Below, piece after piece: positions 9,883-22,383 of a stretch of 64,000 nt of DNA. Origin of the DNA: Yponomeuta sedellus (lineage: Eukaryota > Arthropoda > Insecta > Lepidoptera > Yponomeutidae); NCBI GenBank assembly GCA_934045075.1, contig OW203747.1, forward strand, positions 13,917,894-13,981,893, given 5' to 3'. How positions within the stretch are numbered: position 1 is the first letter of the stretch; the number at the start of each line of letters is the position of its first letter. Below the pieces are notes generated by a model, which saw only the letters and a program-made list of their open reading frames with translations, did no database searches and was not told the origin of the DNA. A program made the translations under genes and the position numbers.

Positions 9883-10443
9883 ATGCCTTTCTTTCACTCA
9901 ATATTGTATGAGCGAGAGGTAAACAGTAAAGTTGACCAGTTTAACTTTATAATACGTTGTATTGTTTACATACTTAAAAAAATGTCAACAATCTCGATAC
10001 GTCTTTTAATCGAAATACACACTTTTTCAATCAAAATCTTTACACTTTACCAATTCAATCTGAAATTTAATGTAATTTCACGAAATTCAAACAATAGGTA
10101 TGTAAATATTTTAATTTTTAAAGTTTTTTATTTTAATAAAAAGACTAATCAAGATTATTTACATTTATTTAATTACCTAAATGAATGGACGAGGCGTGAG
10201 AGTCACGTCGGCTTTTTTCGGCCGAACCCGAGCGTTTCCGAAGGTCGCTCGGATTCGTTCGGTAAAAGCCGAGGAAGAAGTATAAGAGTTCGTTTATCTT
10301 CGAACGACACGACTTTGCTAATAATGACTGTTCGGAAGCATTCTGGCAAAGCCGAGCGTTTACGATTGATATTTTTTTTTAACTTCGGCTCGTTTGTTGA
10401 GATTTGTTTTGCTGTATATTTGAGCGTGTATGATCGGTGTTAA
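9883..10443 (+). other. 186-codon ORF of doubtful reality, with a GC-rich second half
   Basis: The first half is AT-rich and low-complexity (Phe/Ile/Asn/Lys). The second half (10,185-10,440) is abruptly GC-rich and encodes Arg/Ser-rich sequence with no family resemblance. A polyadenylation-like AATAAA at 10,488 and a downstream GGCGTTACA make a solo LTR conceivable, but I cannot define its start or a target duplication. I do not claim a protein. Confidence 0.25.
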
Positions 10444-11690
10444 AGAGTAGATTAAATTGTTGTTTAATGATATTAAGCTCATATGTAATAAACACGGTGA
10501 TTTATTCGATTGGTGTATTTAAAACGACGTGATTTCTCTTGTGCGCCTCTGGGCTGTGTGCGGCGTTACACACCAAAGTAATGTACTATATTTGTTGTAT
10601 TATTTTGTTAATTTAACTGCTTGATCTAAGTTATCTTTTAATAAAATGTTACGCATCGTATTTATTGTCTTGTATTTTTTGTCACCTAAAATAAGTTACT
10701 ACTTATTTTACCTGTGCTACTGCACAGGTCGAGCCTGTTTTTCTACCAGACTTTACTTTGGTATTTTTTCCTGTGTGGTGGTCATACATTATATTATGTC
10801 CGCCGTATTGAACATTTAATTAAGTGCAAAAGTATTATTATACTAATAATTATAAAGGGCACATATTATTGATTCCGTATTTAAGCCTAACATGTGTAGT
10901 GTTAACTAAAGGTTTAGGTCATAAATAAATAAAAACTACTAAATACTTATGTGATCAGCCACAAAATAAATTGTGAGCAGGAAATTATTATTTTAGCAGA
11001 AAAAATAAAAGTGATTAAAAATAGCATCTCATTAATTAAAATGGGTTTTAGCTTTAAAGCGCTATGCGTTCCTAACTAATGCAATCGATGGGAAAAAAAC
11101 ATATCTTTTACACGGCGTCTTTGGAAAAAGTTAACATCACAAATCTTAATAAACAAAGTAGCTTCTAAAAATGTTAGTAAGTAGGTTCTAAAAGTTTATA
11201 ACCTACTGACATTAAATTGGGCCCAAGAATCTAGGAATTTAAAGCAGACACAGACCGTAGATACTAATATTGTTCACTTGCCACATTGGTGGCTAGTTAG
11301 CACCGTGAGCGCCTTAATTGAGCTTAATTTTTAATTCAAACTATTCGCAATTTTATCCTGCTCGATTCAAAGTAACTGCATGCAGCAACGATAAAAGAGA
11401 TTTGTCAGGATGGTGGAGAACTCTGGTCTCTACGGAGTGCGTGCCTTTTTTTCATATAATGTATGTTGTCTCAATCTGCCAGCCACAATGTCCACAATAG
11501 ACTTTTATTGTCAAATACAGTTTATTTCGTCGGATTAGTGCCATTCAAAGATGGTATGGTGCAGCACATAGAGTATCTTTTGTGCAGCAACTGGTATATA
11601 CTCTTTGCAGCTGGTTATTAACTCCCATGAGAAAACATCGACTGATAGTAGGAACTTTTCTGTTAAACTACTTACCGTTAGATGGCGCCT
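10444..11690. other. AT-rich intergenic stretch, nothing recognised
   Basis: No ORF, repeat family or RNA motif stands out on either strand. Confidence 0.5.
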
Positions 11691-11782
11691 GTTTTGCTTG
11701 AGTGTTTGTGGTTCTGAGCTCAGATTCTGTGGTTCGTTGTGATGAAGTTACTCTGTGCTGTGAATATGTGAGGCAAATTCTA

Positions 11783-11869
11783 ATGGAGGGAAAAGATCAC
11801 GGAACATCCGTGGAAAAGATGAACAAGGAGGGAAACGGGATTCCGAAACCCAACAAAATTAATCTGTGA
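11783..11869 (+). promoter_or_regulatory. Upstream ORF in the leader of the first ZAD zinc-finger gene
   Basis: A 28-codon frame begins ATGGAGGGAAAAGATCACGG and stops with TGA just before the start at 11904. If it is in the mature leader, it would lower initiation at the main start. Confidence 0.35.
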
Positions 11870-11903
11870 AAATGCCACATTTTCGGTCCCCTTAATCTGT
11901 GCT

Positions 11904-13697
11904 ATGCTGTCATCCGAAAAAGCCGACATCAGTGAATACATTCAAAAACTGAAACAAACGTATTTTGCTCGGACAAATCTCATCGGAAAAGATTGTAAAA
12001 TGAACACGGATGTGGAAAATATACGCGCGGCGCTGAGTTACGTCTGCGGCGAGACTGAGCATGTTTGTAGGTTATGTTTATCGTCTACCGACGAAGGAGA
12101 CGAGGTCGCAATAGATGAAGCCGTGAAGATGGAACGTACTTACCTGGATGAGACCATTACCTTCATGGATATGCTGCTTGAACTTGATGTAAGTTGAAAT
12201 TAACCGTGTACAGCCTGCACGCGGTTGCGTTTTTGTGAGGTTCTGGGTAGCTACCCGCCCGTTTCCCCATACAACAACGGAATCGGGTGAATGTCCTACT
12301 CTGCACATTATCTTGCGCCCCTGTTTGTCTATGTTAATTGAATTCATTGATGATTTATCTTAGTAGACTTATTGTAGTAGAGTTTGTAGACATATCTTCC
12401 TGGTTTAGTATTAACGTTTTAAATTCTACATTTGCAGGTTCCAATAGAACAACTATTGCCACAAGTTCTCTGCAAGGATTGCGCCAATACATTGGTGCAA
12501 AGTTATCTTTTCAAAAGACTCTGTTTATACTCCAATGACAGGTGGAATGAGGCTATGAACAAACTAGAGACAGGTTTGCAAGGAGCTGATGGGATCAGTC
12601 CAGCAGCTCAGTGCATGTATTTAATTGTCAACAAGGATGACCATGTCATATTCACCAGCCGGAAACCCTACTCAGCAAGAAACAAAAAGAGTGCTCTTAC
12701 CAAAATCAAGAGCATAGTTAAGAGTAGAGATTACTACAACAAACAAAAAAATGCCAAGCCAGATGCTGTAGAATCCGATAAGCAATCGAAAAATAGTTTA
12801 ATGTGCAGCAAATGTGGCAAAATTTTTGAGTCTGAGATGTTACTGAAGAATCACATGAGAGTTCATTCGGAAGAGAGAAACCCTTGTCCAAAATGTGCCA
12901 AAGTATTTCCTACATGGAAACAAGTCTTAGGTCATATTGACAGAATTCACAAGCCAAAGATTTTGCAGTGCAGCAAGTGCTCTAAACGATTCAGCACCAA
13001 GCCAATGTTGTCATACCATAACCAAATGCACCATGTAGCAGCAGTTTGCAAGCTTTGCTTCAAACAATTCCCTTCTAAATATTTATTGCGAGCTCATTTA
13101 GACAAACATGAGTTGAACAACTGCCCTACTTGTGGAAAGACTTACAGGAACAAAAACACATTCAAAATGCATCAAAACATTTGTGGTGTTGTAGAAAAAC
13201 AACCAAATTTCTTCTGTGATATATGCGGCAAAGGATATGTACGTAAAAATGGTATAAGAACACATTTGAAAGTAGACCATGGTTATGGTAAAATACTGTC
13301 CTGTAACTGGTGCGGTAAGAAGTTTGACGCCATAAGCAGACTGAAGATGCATACAGTCAAACATACCAAAGAGCGTAACTTCACTTGTGACCTGTGTGGA
13401 GGGAAGTTTGTGACACATCCAGCTTTGGTGTACCACAAGCGCTTGCACACTGGAGAGAAACCATTCCCCTGTGACATGTGTAACGAGAGCTTTTTGTCAG
13501 CTTCTAGAAGAATGGAACATAAGCATCGGAAACACTTCAATCCAACAAAAGAGTGTCATTTATGCAACATGAAGTTTGTGATGACCAGTCAGCTGAAAAA
13601 ACATGTAAACAGACATTACAATCCTCAAAGCAAGTTGTACATTCCGACTGCTGTACCATTGCAAGAGTTTATAGTTGAAACGGTGGTGGAATCATAG
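11904..13697 (+). CDS. ZAD-C2H2 zinc-finger protein, two exons
   Basis: Exon 1 is 11904-12188 (donor GAT/GTAAGT); exon 2 is 12438-13697 (acceptor TTTGCAG); the join is phase 0, giving 514 residues. The N-terminus has the ZAD cysteine pairs CRLC in exon 1 and CKDC in exon 2. ZAD is the arthropod dimerisation module of zinc-finger transcription factors. About ten C2H2 or C2HC fingers follow from residue ~210 to ~500, the best being CDLCGGKFVTHPALVYHKRLH with a TGEKPF linker. The product is a predicted nuclear DNA-binding regulator; its target is unknown. A second in-frame ATG at 12000 could be the true start, trimming 32 residues. It sits head-to-tail with a minus-strand paralogue and shares its intron position. 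Confidence 0.9.
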
Positions 13698-13844
13698 TGT
13701 TTTATTAATGTTAATAATCTAGGTATTGTTTAGGTAGGATACATGTATGCGAAATAGTAAGTGCTAGTTCACCACCAAGAACAAAATTACTGGTAGAATC
13801 TTACATGTATTTTTGTAATATTAATCACATTTATTTAGCACTAG

Positions 13845-14155
13845 CTGACCCGGCAAAATTCTTACCGGCTAACAGTTGATTCTTAAAAGTTTCTTTTAAA
13901 TTCTTTCTCTGTAAGAACCATCCTCGTACTTCAAGGAATATTCTAAAAAAGGAATTAGCGAAATCAGTTCAGCTGCTCTCGAGATCTGCACTTCCCCACA
14001 CATTAAGCAATAAATTTTTATATTATAGATAAGTATTATACTGGGAAAAACTGCAGCCAGATGCTGGATGCGGCAAGCTGAAGACAGGGAGCTATGGCGC
14101 TCATTAGGGGGGGGGTACGTCCAGCAGTGGACTACACTATATAGCCTGAAGAAGA
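13845..14155. repeat. Retroposon tail (CTAGCTGACCCGGC) and RTE tail
   Basis: CTAGCTGACCCGGCAAAATT starts a fragment with CCATCCTCGTACTTCAAGGA. A reverse copy of this fragment lies at 58,560-58,715. From about 14,045, GATGCTGGATGCGGCAAGCT, then CCAGCAGTGGACTACACT, is an RTE LINE 3' tail ending in a GAAGAAG run. Confidence 0.6.
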
Positions 14156-14361
14156 AGAAGAAGATTATACTGGGGTTCAGTCTTAATTAGAGTGCACCAT
14201 GTTGAAATTAAACCTGTGTGTGCTGTTTCAAGCCTTGTCTTTCATGAATATGTTCATAATCCCCTGCCATAAATCATTCTTTAGTGGAAACAAATAAAAT
14301 TAAATAAGAAATTACATTTATTTCATTGCAACATTATTAAAATTACAATATTTGCAATTGA

Positions 14362-15842
14362 TTAATCCACAAATTGTAATTCAACTTGGACCCCTGTGTG
14401 ATACAACTTACTCCTAGGGTCATGATGACGTTCCATGTGTTTCTTCAAAAAGAATGTTGTGACGAACTTTCTTGAGCACATCTGGCACTGCAATGTGGGC
14501 CCTATATGTTTGTATTTAATATGTTCAGCCCTTGCAGAGGCATTCACAAACCTATCATGGCAAATATTACAGGAATAGGGCTTTTCTCCAGTGTGTCGTC
14601 TAACATGATACAGGAGGGCTTCTTTAGAGACAAACTTTCTATTACAAATTTCACAATAGAAATTCTTTTCATGAGTATGTGTGACCATGTGCGTTTTCAA
14701 GCAACTTGGAGCAGTGAATTTCTTTCCACAATGGTGGCATACATGATACTTTGCGGTACCATGTTCAAATCTCATGTGGACTCTCAGGCCTCCGTAAGTG
14801 CAGTAGCTTTTTCCACATTTCTCACATGAGAATGATCTCTTTAAGTTACTCCTTGTAGGATGTGGATCCAATAGACCTTTAAGGCAAAGGTTTTTATGAT
14901 TTGTAAAGAAACTTTTAGTCTGGTATTTCTTACCACACTTGGGACATTCATAGTTTTCTGTGTCTTTGTGGCGCCGTTCGTGAGACAGTAGCTTATCATG
15001 ACCTTTGCAGGACTTTCCACACACTTTGCAAACATAAACTCCATGAGTTCTATCAGAGTGTTCTTTTAAGCTATCTTTATTAGAACAGATCTGCGGACAT
15101 TCTTTACATTTATACTTGTGTTTGTGGCCAATATGAAACTCCACTTGAGTCTCATCTGTGAATGTTTCTAGACATTTCACACAAGTTAAGCAAGAGTGAT
15201 AAGTTATATTGTGCTTTTTGATCTCAAGAATTGATTCAAAGCATTCATTGCATTTGCTACACTCAAATTGCTTAGTTTTCTGAACAATGTGACTTGGTTT
15301 TGGTTTAATTGGATCATCCATAAGAATTACCTTTGTGTCATGTTCAGAAACAATGATACACATCCTTTGACTATTTGAAATGGTCTCATAATCAATGTTC
15401 AGTGTTTGATAGAGATTATCTACAACATTGGTAAGAAATTCAGTGGACCGCTTGCACTGGTTAATGAATTGCGCAGATTCTAGTATTTTTCTCACGCAGT
15501 TTGGGCATACAGCATCAATTCCAGGAATTTCTTTGATCTGTAAAGACAAGTAGCACATTAAAACATTGCTTCCATGATCACTTCCATCAATACATGGTAT
15601 TTTGATAAATGGTTGAGTGAATCCAGCCTTACCTCGGACTCTAAGCCTAAAGTTAACGTTAATATGTCTTTAAGAGGTAGGAAGTCAATGTTTTCCGAGT
15701 CCAATTCCAATGGAACCAAGTCCTGGAAGCCAACAAATTCCTCGGCGATGTCATTCAGGCATAACCTGCAGTGGCTGTAATTGTTTTCGCCGATTATGTT
15801 GGATACTATTCGGTTTAATTTAAATTCTTCACCCATTTTCAA
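14362..15842 (-). CDS. ZAD-C2H2 zinc-finger protein, two exons
   Basis: On the minus strand exon 1 is 15842-15633 (70 codons, donor GAG/GTAAGG). Exon 2 is 15537-14362 (acceptor CTTTACAG), phase 0, giving 461 residues. ZAD pairs are CRLC (exon 1) and CPNC (exon 2). Ten finger modules follow, for example CEKCGKSYCTYGGLRVHMRF and CEICNRKFVSKEALLYHVRR with an HTGEKPY linker; one (KNLC) is C2HC. The order of modules, including the SCEKCGKSY-like and NRKFV steps, parallels the genes at 11.9 kb and 27.6 kb. It is therefore a tandem paralogue that has inverted. A start six bases further in (Met 3) is equally plausible. Confidence 0.9.
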
Positions 15843-15998
15843 ATTGAGCAGACAATTTTTTTGCGGTGAAAACCACGTGAAAACAAGTCAAACTGAAATA
15901 GGCGCGCTCACGGCGCGCTTTGCGTTTTCGTTCGTGAACGCGGTGACGAAAACCTTTGACGTAAACACAGAAACGAATTCAGAAATGGACGCTGAGTC
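15843..15998 (-). promoter_or_regulatory. Promoter region of the 14.4-15.8 kb gene, cut by a transposon
   Basis: GC-rich block with GGCGCGCTCACGGCGCGC, lying directly upstream of the minus-strand start. The 8.7-kb class II insertion begins 156 bp upstream of the start codon, so distal promoter sequence is now beyond 24,749. Confidence 0.45.
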
Positions 15999-16159
15999 CA
16001 GTGTTGCCAGATGGATATCTCGGTTTTCCCCCAAGTCTACCGTGAAATCCCCCCAAAATTCAAGTTTTAAAGAAAAAAACCCCCAAAAAAATTATCATTT
16101 ATTGATTGATTGTAGAAGTAATATTTATGTGAAAGAATTGTTACCAAATTAATCTTTTT

Positions 16160-16426
16160 GTTGTGCAATAGCTTCCATCACTATATCGGCGTCTTCAGCC
16201 GTATCTTCTGCTGCATTATACATTTTTTCGCAATTAATTGGGTGAATTCTTCTGAGTGTTGTGTTGATTTCCAGGTTGTACGGTGCAAGAAATTCCATTC
16301 TTGTATCACTGAGTCGATGTCATTGCAGACGGTCTTAAAACATTTAGCTAGATTTGTAATATCAAGTTTTATTAGAGATGTTGCATTTTTCGGGCTCATT
16401 AACTTACAATTTTCTAGCCCGCGCAT
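16160..16426 (-). pseudogene. C-terminal remnant of an unidentified protein inside the class II element
   Basis: The minus strand encodes NATSLIKLDITNLAKCFKTV and then IDSVIQEWNFLHRTTW. A one-base slip in the A run near 16,217 leads to an acidic tail ending MEAIAQQKD and a stop near 16,153. I do not recognise the family. Its place next to the left end suggests an element-encoded protein. Confidence 0.4.
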
Positions 16427-17067
16427 GCTGGCCCACTACTCGCTATTGCCAATGGTAGGCCACGATCACTTGCTGTTCCCACAATGGCGCGTGGCTCATT
16501 GCTGTCTGGCAAACCACTTGCGATGGACGTGGAAGTAGGTATTTGCGGCCGCAGCTATTTATTTATTTACAAGTATTACAGAAGTATGTACAACAACAAG
16601 GTTATTAAAAAAAATGGCGCAAAAGGCGCAAAAATACGAGCTCAGATTTTTTATAAATCAAAAAACTTGAAGTTCAATTGACTGAACGATGGGCCACTGT
16701 GTAATCAGGGATGGGCCACGCTACGCCACGATCCTTTGAAGTGTTCCCAAAAAAACCGACAACTGTCCGATTGCGGCAATTGTCCACCACTGCACACCAT
16801 TACCCCGAGTACACAATGGCTATGGCGAGATTGGCGAGCAGTGGGTCATCATGGGCCATTGTGTTCTGGCCGCATAAAGCTTTCATAGATTTCTTGGCGT
16901 TGCTGTTTTTGGCTAGCACGTGCGCTCTCGGTTTTTTGGTTTTATTTAGCTCTCTAAGAGTACCTCTTCGGTGGCTTTACTGTTGTTTTGTCTTGTGTGG
17001 TGTTGGTAATCTGTGTCTGTTTAAATAAACCAGCAGTCCGGTAAGTCCAACCATTTATTTCATAAAA
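16427..17067. other. Left arm of the class II element and probable 5' leader of the nested LINE
   Basis: No coding motif is convincing. The LINE leader probably starts between about 16,830 and 17,040, just before its first ATG at 17,068; I cannot fix the junction. Confidence 0.35.
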
Positions 17068-18517
17068 AATGGACACAACAAAGATCCCCCCTAAACCCCC
17101 AGATATTGAGCCCTTTGAATTGTCCCCAATCCTCACGGTTACTCTCCCCCAGACTCAAAATGCCGTTCCCGAGAAAATGGAAGTCTCTGAAACACAATAG
17201 AAATCACAATAGAAAGCGCCCAGCGGTGCCTAATTCCCCTAGCGAGATGCCGGTAAAATTGTCGAGACCCATTTCCAATCCACCTGCCAGAACGAAATAC
17301 TCTGCACTTGATAAAGGTCCATATGTAGTTCATGTTTCTCTGATTGAAAATGAACCGAATTCGAGCACGACGTTACACCATGTCAAGTTCGGACTATTTC
17401 TGATGAAGAACAATGTTAATAATGTATTGCAAGATGGAATTAAAAAACTTGGACGCAATAAAGTAGAAGTACAGTTTAAGGCACCGGAAGACGCGAACGC
17501 TTTCATCTCTAACCCATTATTGGAGGCCCACAAATATAGAGCGACAGTACCCCAGTACAACGTAACTCGCATGGGTTTGGTGAGGGAAGTCCCTCTTGAA
17601 TGGTCGGAGGAAGAGATAGTTACACGAACAAAAGTACCAGCAGGCTGTGGCAGGGTTTTGAAAGCCCGGAGGATGATCCGTAAGTTTGTAATGATGGGAA
17701 ACCGGAATGGAAACCAACACAGACAGTAGTCCTCACATTTGACGGTCAAACCCTGCCAAAGCGTGTGTACTGTTGCTACTCTGCACTGGAGGTGGAATTG
17801 TATATGTACCCAATAGTTCAGTGTTTTAACTGCTGTCGTTTCGGACATACTCGAAATCTGTGTCGCTCTAAGCCCAGGTGCTACCAGTGCGGTCTGGACC
17901 ACCCTGGTGATGGCTGTAATATTCACAAGAGTGAAGCTTTCTGTGTTAGCTGCCAGGGAGATCACTCAGCTATTAGTAAAGACTGTCCAGAATACGGTAG
18001 GCAACGCGCAATAAAACTATTAATGGCAGAGCAATCTATCTCATACCCAGAGGCCAACAAAAAAATCCCAGCTGTAATTAGAAGTTACGCATCTGCAGCT
18101 AAAATGTCCACACCTCGCCTTTCCCAGGCTCGCTTAGGTGTTTCACAAAATGATTCTACCTTATCTCACAAGCCACAGTCGCATGAATCCCCAAAGTCAT
18201 ATAAAAAAACAGTCTTCTCGAAACCTAGGGCCCGCTCCCCACTATCCCCTGGATTTGACAGACAATTCCATCAAGCTCTGATACATAATTATTCATTCTC
18301 GCCTTCCAAAAACGGGTGTGCTCTAAGCCAACAGCACCAAAACATAACATCACCAAATAGAGAGGACCCGATGGAACAACTTGTTTCCTTAATCTGTTCC
18401 TTGATCACTTCCAAATCCTTACCAGACCACGTTGCCCACAAACTGAACATGATTATGTATACTCTTCACAATGGCTCCCCCCCTCACTCTTCTGCAGTGG
18501 AACGTGAGGAGTATTAA
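17068..18517 (+). pseudogene. ORF1 (gag-like) of nested I-clade LINE, frameshifted
   Basis: Reading starts at ATG 17068 (MDTTKIPPKPPDIEPF), shifts frame near 17,190 and again near 17,690, and runs on to 18,517. The C-terminal part has three zinc knuckles: CFNCCRFGHTRNLC, CYQCGLDHPGDGC and CVSCQGDHSAISKDC. These are typical of ORF1 nucleic-acid-binding proteins of I/Jockey-type LINEs. The breaks show the copy is dead. Confidence 0.8.
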
Positions 18518-21500
18518 TAGTAAAAAACATGAACTGATTAACCTTTTAAATAAATTTAACCCAGCTGTTTTAGTGAAACTTGGCTGCGGCCAAGTTTTAA
18601 TTTTAGTATAAATAATTATAATTGTGTACGTGATGATAGGGTTGACAACTATGGCGGTTGCGCTATACTTGTCAACAATAAAATTCCCTTTTCCCCAATT
18701 CAACTCCCTCCATTAAACAGCGACGATAGTGACTATGTCAATGTTGTTGCTGTAAAAGCCCTTGGAATATCCTTTGTATCTATTTATATATCCGACCCCC
18801 ATATTTCCCTAATTACTTCCCTTAGATCCATCTTTATTCATCTGCAGGGTCCATGCATTATCATGGGTGACTTTAATGCACATCATTACCGTTGGGGCTC
18901 AGAATATTGCAATAGTTTTGGTGACGAGCTGGTTGAGTTGATTGATGATGTTGGATTGTGTGTTCTCAATGATGGTAGCCCAACTCGCCGAGGTAACATT
19001 GGGGAAAGAAAGAGCTGTGTTGATCTCTCCATGTGCTCAATGGATGTGGCTTCAACTGGGACCGCTTGAATTCCACCTATGGAAGTGATCACTTTCCCAT
19101 TCTGGTTGGCTTACCTCACAAATCTATGCCGGAAAGGACGGTGAAACCATTACTAAGATACCGATTAATCAGTAGTGGCTGGGAGCCGTATTCTGAGTGC
19201 ATGGAGTGGGAGATCCAGTCGCTTCCGACCCCTGAGGCAGGTAATCTTCACACGGCTTACAATGGCTTTACCAGTGCCATCAATAATGCTGCTGAATCGG
19301 CTTTCCCGACTAAGAAACTCTCGGCCGGCAAAATCCCTTCACCTCCCTGGTGGGACGAAGAGTGCTCCCTAATAATAAAAGAGCGCCAAGAAGCAGAACA
19401 AAAATGTAATGAAGTATGCTCCATAGGCAACTTAATTGAATACCGTCGCATTCTAGCTAAATCAAAACGAGCACTTAGGAAAAAGAAAAGGCATAGCTGG
19501 TTGTCGTTCTGTACATCCCTCTCCCCATCTACCCCTCCCTCCTTAGTGTGGAAGCAAATTAACAAGTTCAGGCATAGTTTCTCTCCAAAATTGTCCGCCT
19601 CCATTTCCAATGAGGTTGCCCAAGCCTTCTTTCAAAAGTTAGCCCCCCCTTATGTCCCCGCTGAGGATGAGCTGCGCATTCCCGACCTTCCCACGGTTGG
19701 GCCCAGTGACCAGTTTGACGAGCCTTTCTCCATGGAGGAATTAGAAACTGTTGTCTCTCCCCCGGGAGACAACAGTTTCTAATTCCTCGGGGGCCCCCGG
19801 GGAGGACGGATTGCCATATTCATTCTTAGGCAAAGCTGGCCCCAATACCCTTCAGTACTTCCTAAATTTCGCCAATACGTGCTTCGAGGCTGGCTATGTC
19901 CCGGATCCATGGAAAAAACAACTAGTTATGCCCATTCTTAAACCTGCAAAATACTCCGATGATCCGAATGGCTTCAGACCCATTGCCCTCTCCTCCGCTT
20001 TATCCAAGGTACTAGAACACCTCCTGAAAAACCGGCTCGAATGGTTAGTAGAGAGTAAGAACCTTCTACCAAAGACACAGTTCGGGTTTAGAAAGGGCCT
20101 AAGCACAGTGGACAGTGTTGCTGTACTGGTGACGGACATCAGAATTACTCTGAGCAGGAACGACTCGGCGGTGGCAGCTTTTCTGGACATAACATCAGCA
20201 TATGACAGTGTACTTCTTTCAGTCCTCAGGCAAAGGCTGCTACAGCTGAGGGTTCCTGTTAAGATGGTCCGATGCATATGTCTGTTACTGGTGTCTCGAA
20301 CTGTGGCTCTACGCGTACCTGATTTGGAACCCGACTGCAGAACTCTATGGAAAGGCCTCCCTCAAGGATCTGTGTTGAGCCCCATTCTTTTTAACATACA
20401 CATCTGACATTAACTCCAGCCTTAACCACAACTGCGGTATTTTACAGTATGCTGATGATGTTGCTTTATATGTCTGTGATAACTCTATTGAGCTTGCAGC
20501 GGAATCATTAAACCTGTCCCTTAGTTCCCTCAACCTATGGCTGAACCATCGGGGCCTTTCTGTTTCGGCCCCGAAAAGTGCCGTAATGATATTCACGCGT
20601 AAGCGTAATATCCCGGATATCACGGTCAAAATAGGTGATGTGCCCGTACCACAAAAAACTATGGTAAAATTTTTAGGAGTCTGCTTAGACACTAAACTTT
20701 CTGGTATCCATCATGTTGAGCACCTTGCTAAAAAATGCGAACGCGTCTTTTCGATTCTCAGGGTCCTTGCTGGCGTTTGGTGGGGTGCCCATCCAGTCTG
20801 CCTTAAGCTCGTTTATAATGCCCTGGTTAGGAGCATAATAGATTATGGGTGTTTTGTCTTAGAACCTATCAGTAGTACCGCTCTGCTTAAGTTGGATCGT
20901 ATACAGTTCAAGTGTTTGCGACTCATTTTGGGATGTATGCGTTCTACGCCTACAAATGCTCTTCAGGTGGAAGCTGTGGAGCCGCCTCTTCATCTGCGCC
21001 GTCAATACCTTTCGGACCGGTTCGTGACTAAGGTTTGCTCCCGTTCATCCCACATTCTCCTCCAGAAGCTGCAGGAGCTTGATGACTTGGTCCGCACCAG
21101 TAATTACTGGGAACACAAAAACATACCTACTATACTTAAGAGCTTTAGACAACTCAAGCACTTTGAGAAGTCTCTGGTTACTACTCATAGTGTCCCTTTG
21201 TTTGACTACCAGTACTGCGTTTTGATATTTAAACCGAACATTATCCTGGATATTGGCATCGGTAAAGACAACCCTGCGGCAAATGCACTATTCAATAATG
21301 CAGTGCACGAGCGCTGGAGCGGTTACCAGAGACTTTTCACTGATGCGTCAAAATTATCACCAACCACTCCCGTTGGAGTTTCGGTATTCTTAGAGAATTC
21401 AAAATTATACATGCAATTTAAGTGTCCCCCTGAATCGTCAGTCTTCACTGGAGAATGTGTTGGAGTTCTGGAGGCCTGTTTATTCGTGGAGTCCCACAAT

Positions 21501-22238
21501 ATCGCGAGAGCTGTAATTCTCACTGACTCCTTAAGCTGTCTCCAGGCCTTAGGCCGGAACCAACTCAAGTGCAAACTGAATAGCCGCATTATTTTAGATA
21601 TAAAACATACGCTATTACGCTGTTATAGCAAAAACCTTGATGTGGTTCTGGCCTGGGTGCCGGGACATTCGGGCATTGTGGGCAATGAGAATGCGGACTC
21701 CATCGCCAAACAGGCCTGTGGTCGCGAAGTGGACCGAAAACACTACTCGCACCAACCCTACGACTTACTCTCTTTGCCGAACAAGCGTCTTTCCGAAGTG
21801 TGGCTAACTCTGTGGCAAGAGAGCAGCCTAACCAAGGGTTCTCGTTTCTTTGCCGTCCAACCAACCATCAGAGCAAAACCGTGGTTCTTCACTTTTAAAA
21901 AAGTTGCTAAGAGGGTAGTCTCGATAATCTGTCGGCTACGCATTGGGCACTGCTGTTCACCTGTCTTCCTGCACAGAATTGGAGTCCGGGACAACCCAAT
22001 TTGTGACTGTGGTCTTGAGGAGGGTAACCTCGACCACATTTTTTTCAATTGCCCAAAAAACAATAAGTCCATTGACTTATATTTGTCCCTTCCCCTAATT
22101 AACATCCCGCTTCCCAGCCTAGCGCAAGTAGGAACATTGAAATTTTTGTTCGCATTTAGCCCCGTTTTAATGGCGGACATATTTTTGTCTCACTCTTTAA
22201 TACTACTTACTCTTTCTTTGCTGTCAATGTCAAACTGA
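18471..22238 (+). pseudogene. ORF2 (endonuclease, reverse transcriptase, RNase H) of nested I-clade LINE, broken
   Basis: ATG 18471 overlaps the ORF1 end. Visible blocks in order are an endonuclease start LLQWNVRSINSKKHE, GDFNAHHYRWGSE and GSDHFPI. The reverse transcriptase has FRPIALSS, FLDITSAYDSV, GLPQGSVLSPILFNIH and YADD. RNase H has FTDAS, LTDSLS and WVPGHSGIVGNENAD. A C-terminal CDCGLEEGNLDHIFFNC motif ends the protein. RNase H excludes plain Jockey and fits the I/LOA group. Stops and frameshifts occur near 18,625, 19,070 and 20,405, plus a snap-back duplication at 19,735-19,788, so it cannot make a working protein. It ends 500 bases left of the THAP remnant. Confidence 0.88.
19735..19788. 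repeat. Snap-back palindrome, 23-bp arms, inside the LINE
   Basis: Arm 19735-19757 (GAGGAATTAGAAACTGTTGT followed by CTC) is perfectly complemented at 19766-19788, loop 8 nt. It ends the upstream frame and begins the reverse-transcriptase frame, so it arose after the LINE inserted. Confidence 0.93.
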
Positions 22239-22383
22239 AAACATAACAAATATGGCGGAACGCGGCACATATTAGAACGTTTTCTAGTTAAATTTTTTGT
22301 GTTTTAAGTTTGTTCAATATCTAGCTGTGTGTATCTTGTTGTACAGTGTTTAGTGATTTTCTTTTAATATTGGCATTGATCGG

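Noticed and set aside
9883..10443. 186-residue host protein
   Set aside because: Low-complexity first half, abrupt base-composition change, no motif and no splice support.
10444..10570. Solo LTR of a retrovirus-like element
   Set aside because: AATAAA and a GTTACA end are suggestive, but no TG start or target duplication could be located.
13098..13540. Minus-strand ORFs over the first zinc-finger gene
   Set aside because: Shadows of the conserved finger modules on the other strand; the same pattern appears at the 27.6-kb gene.
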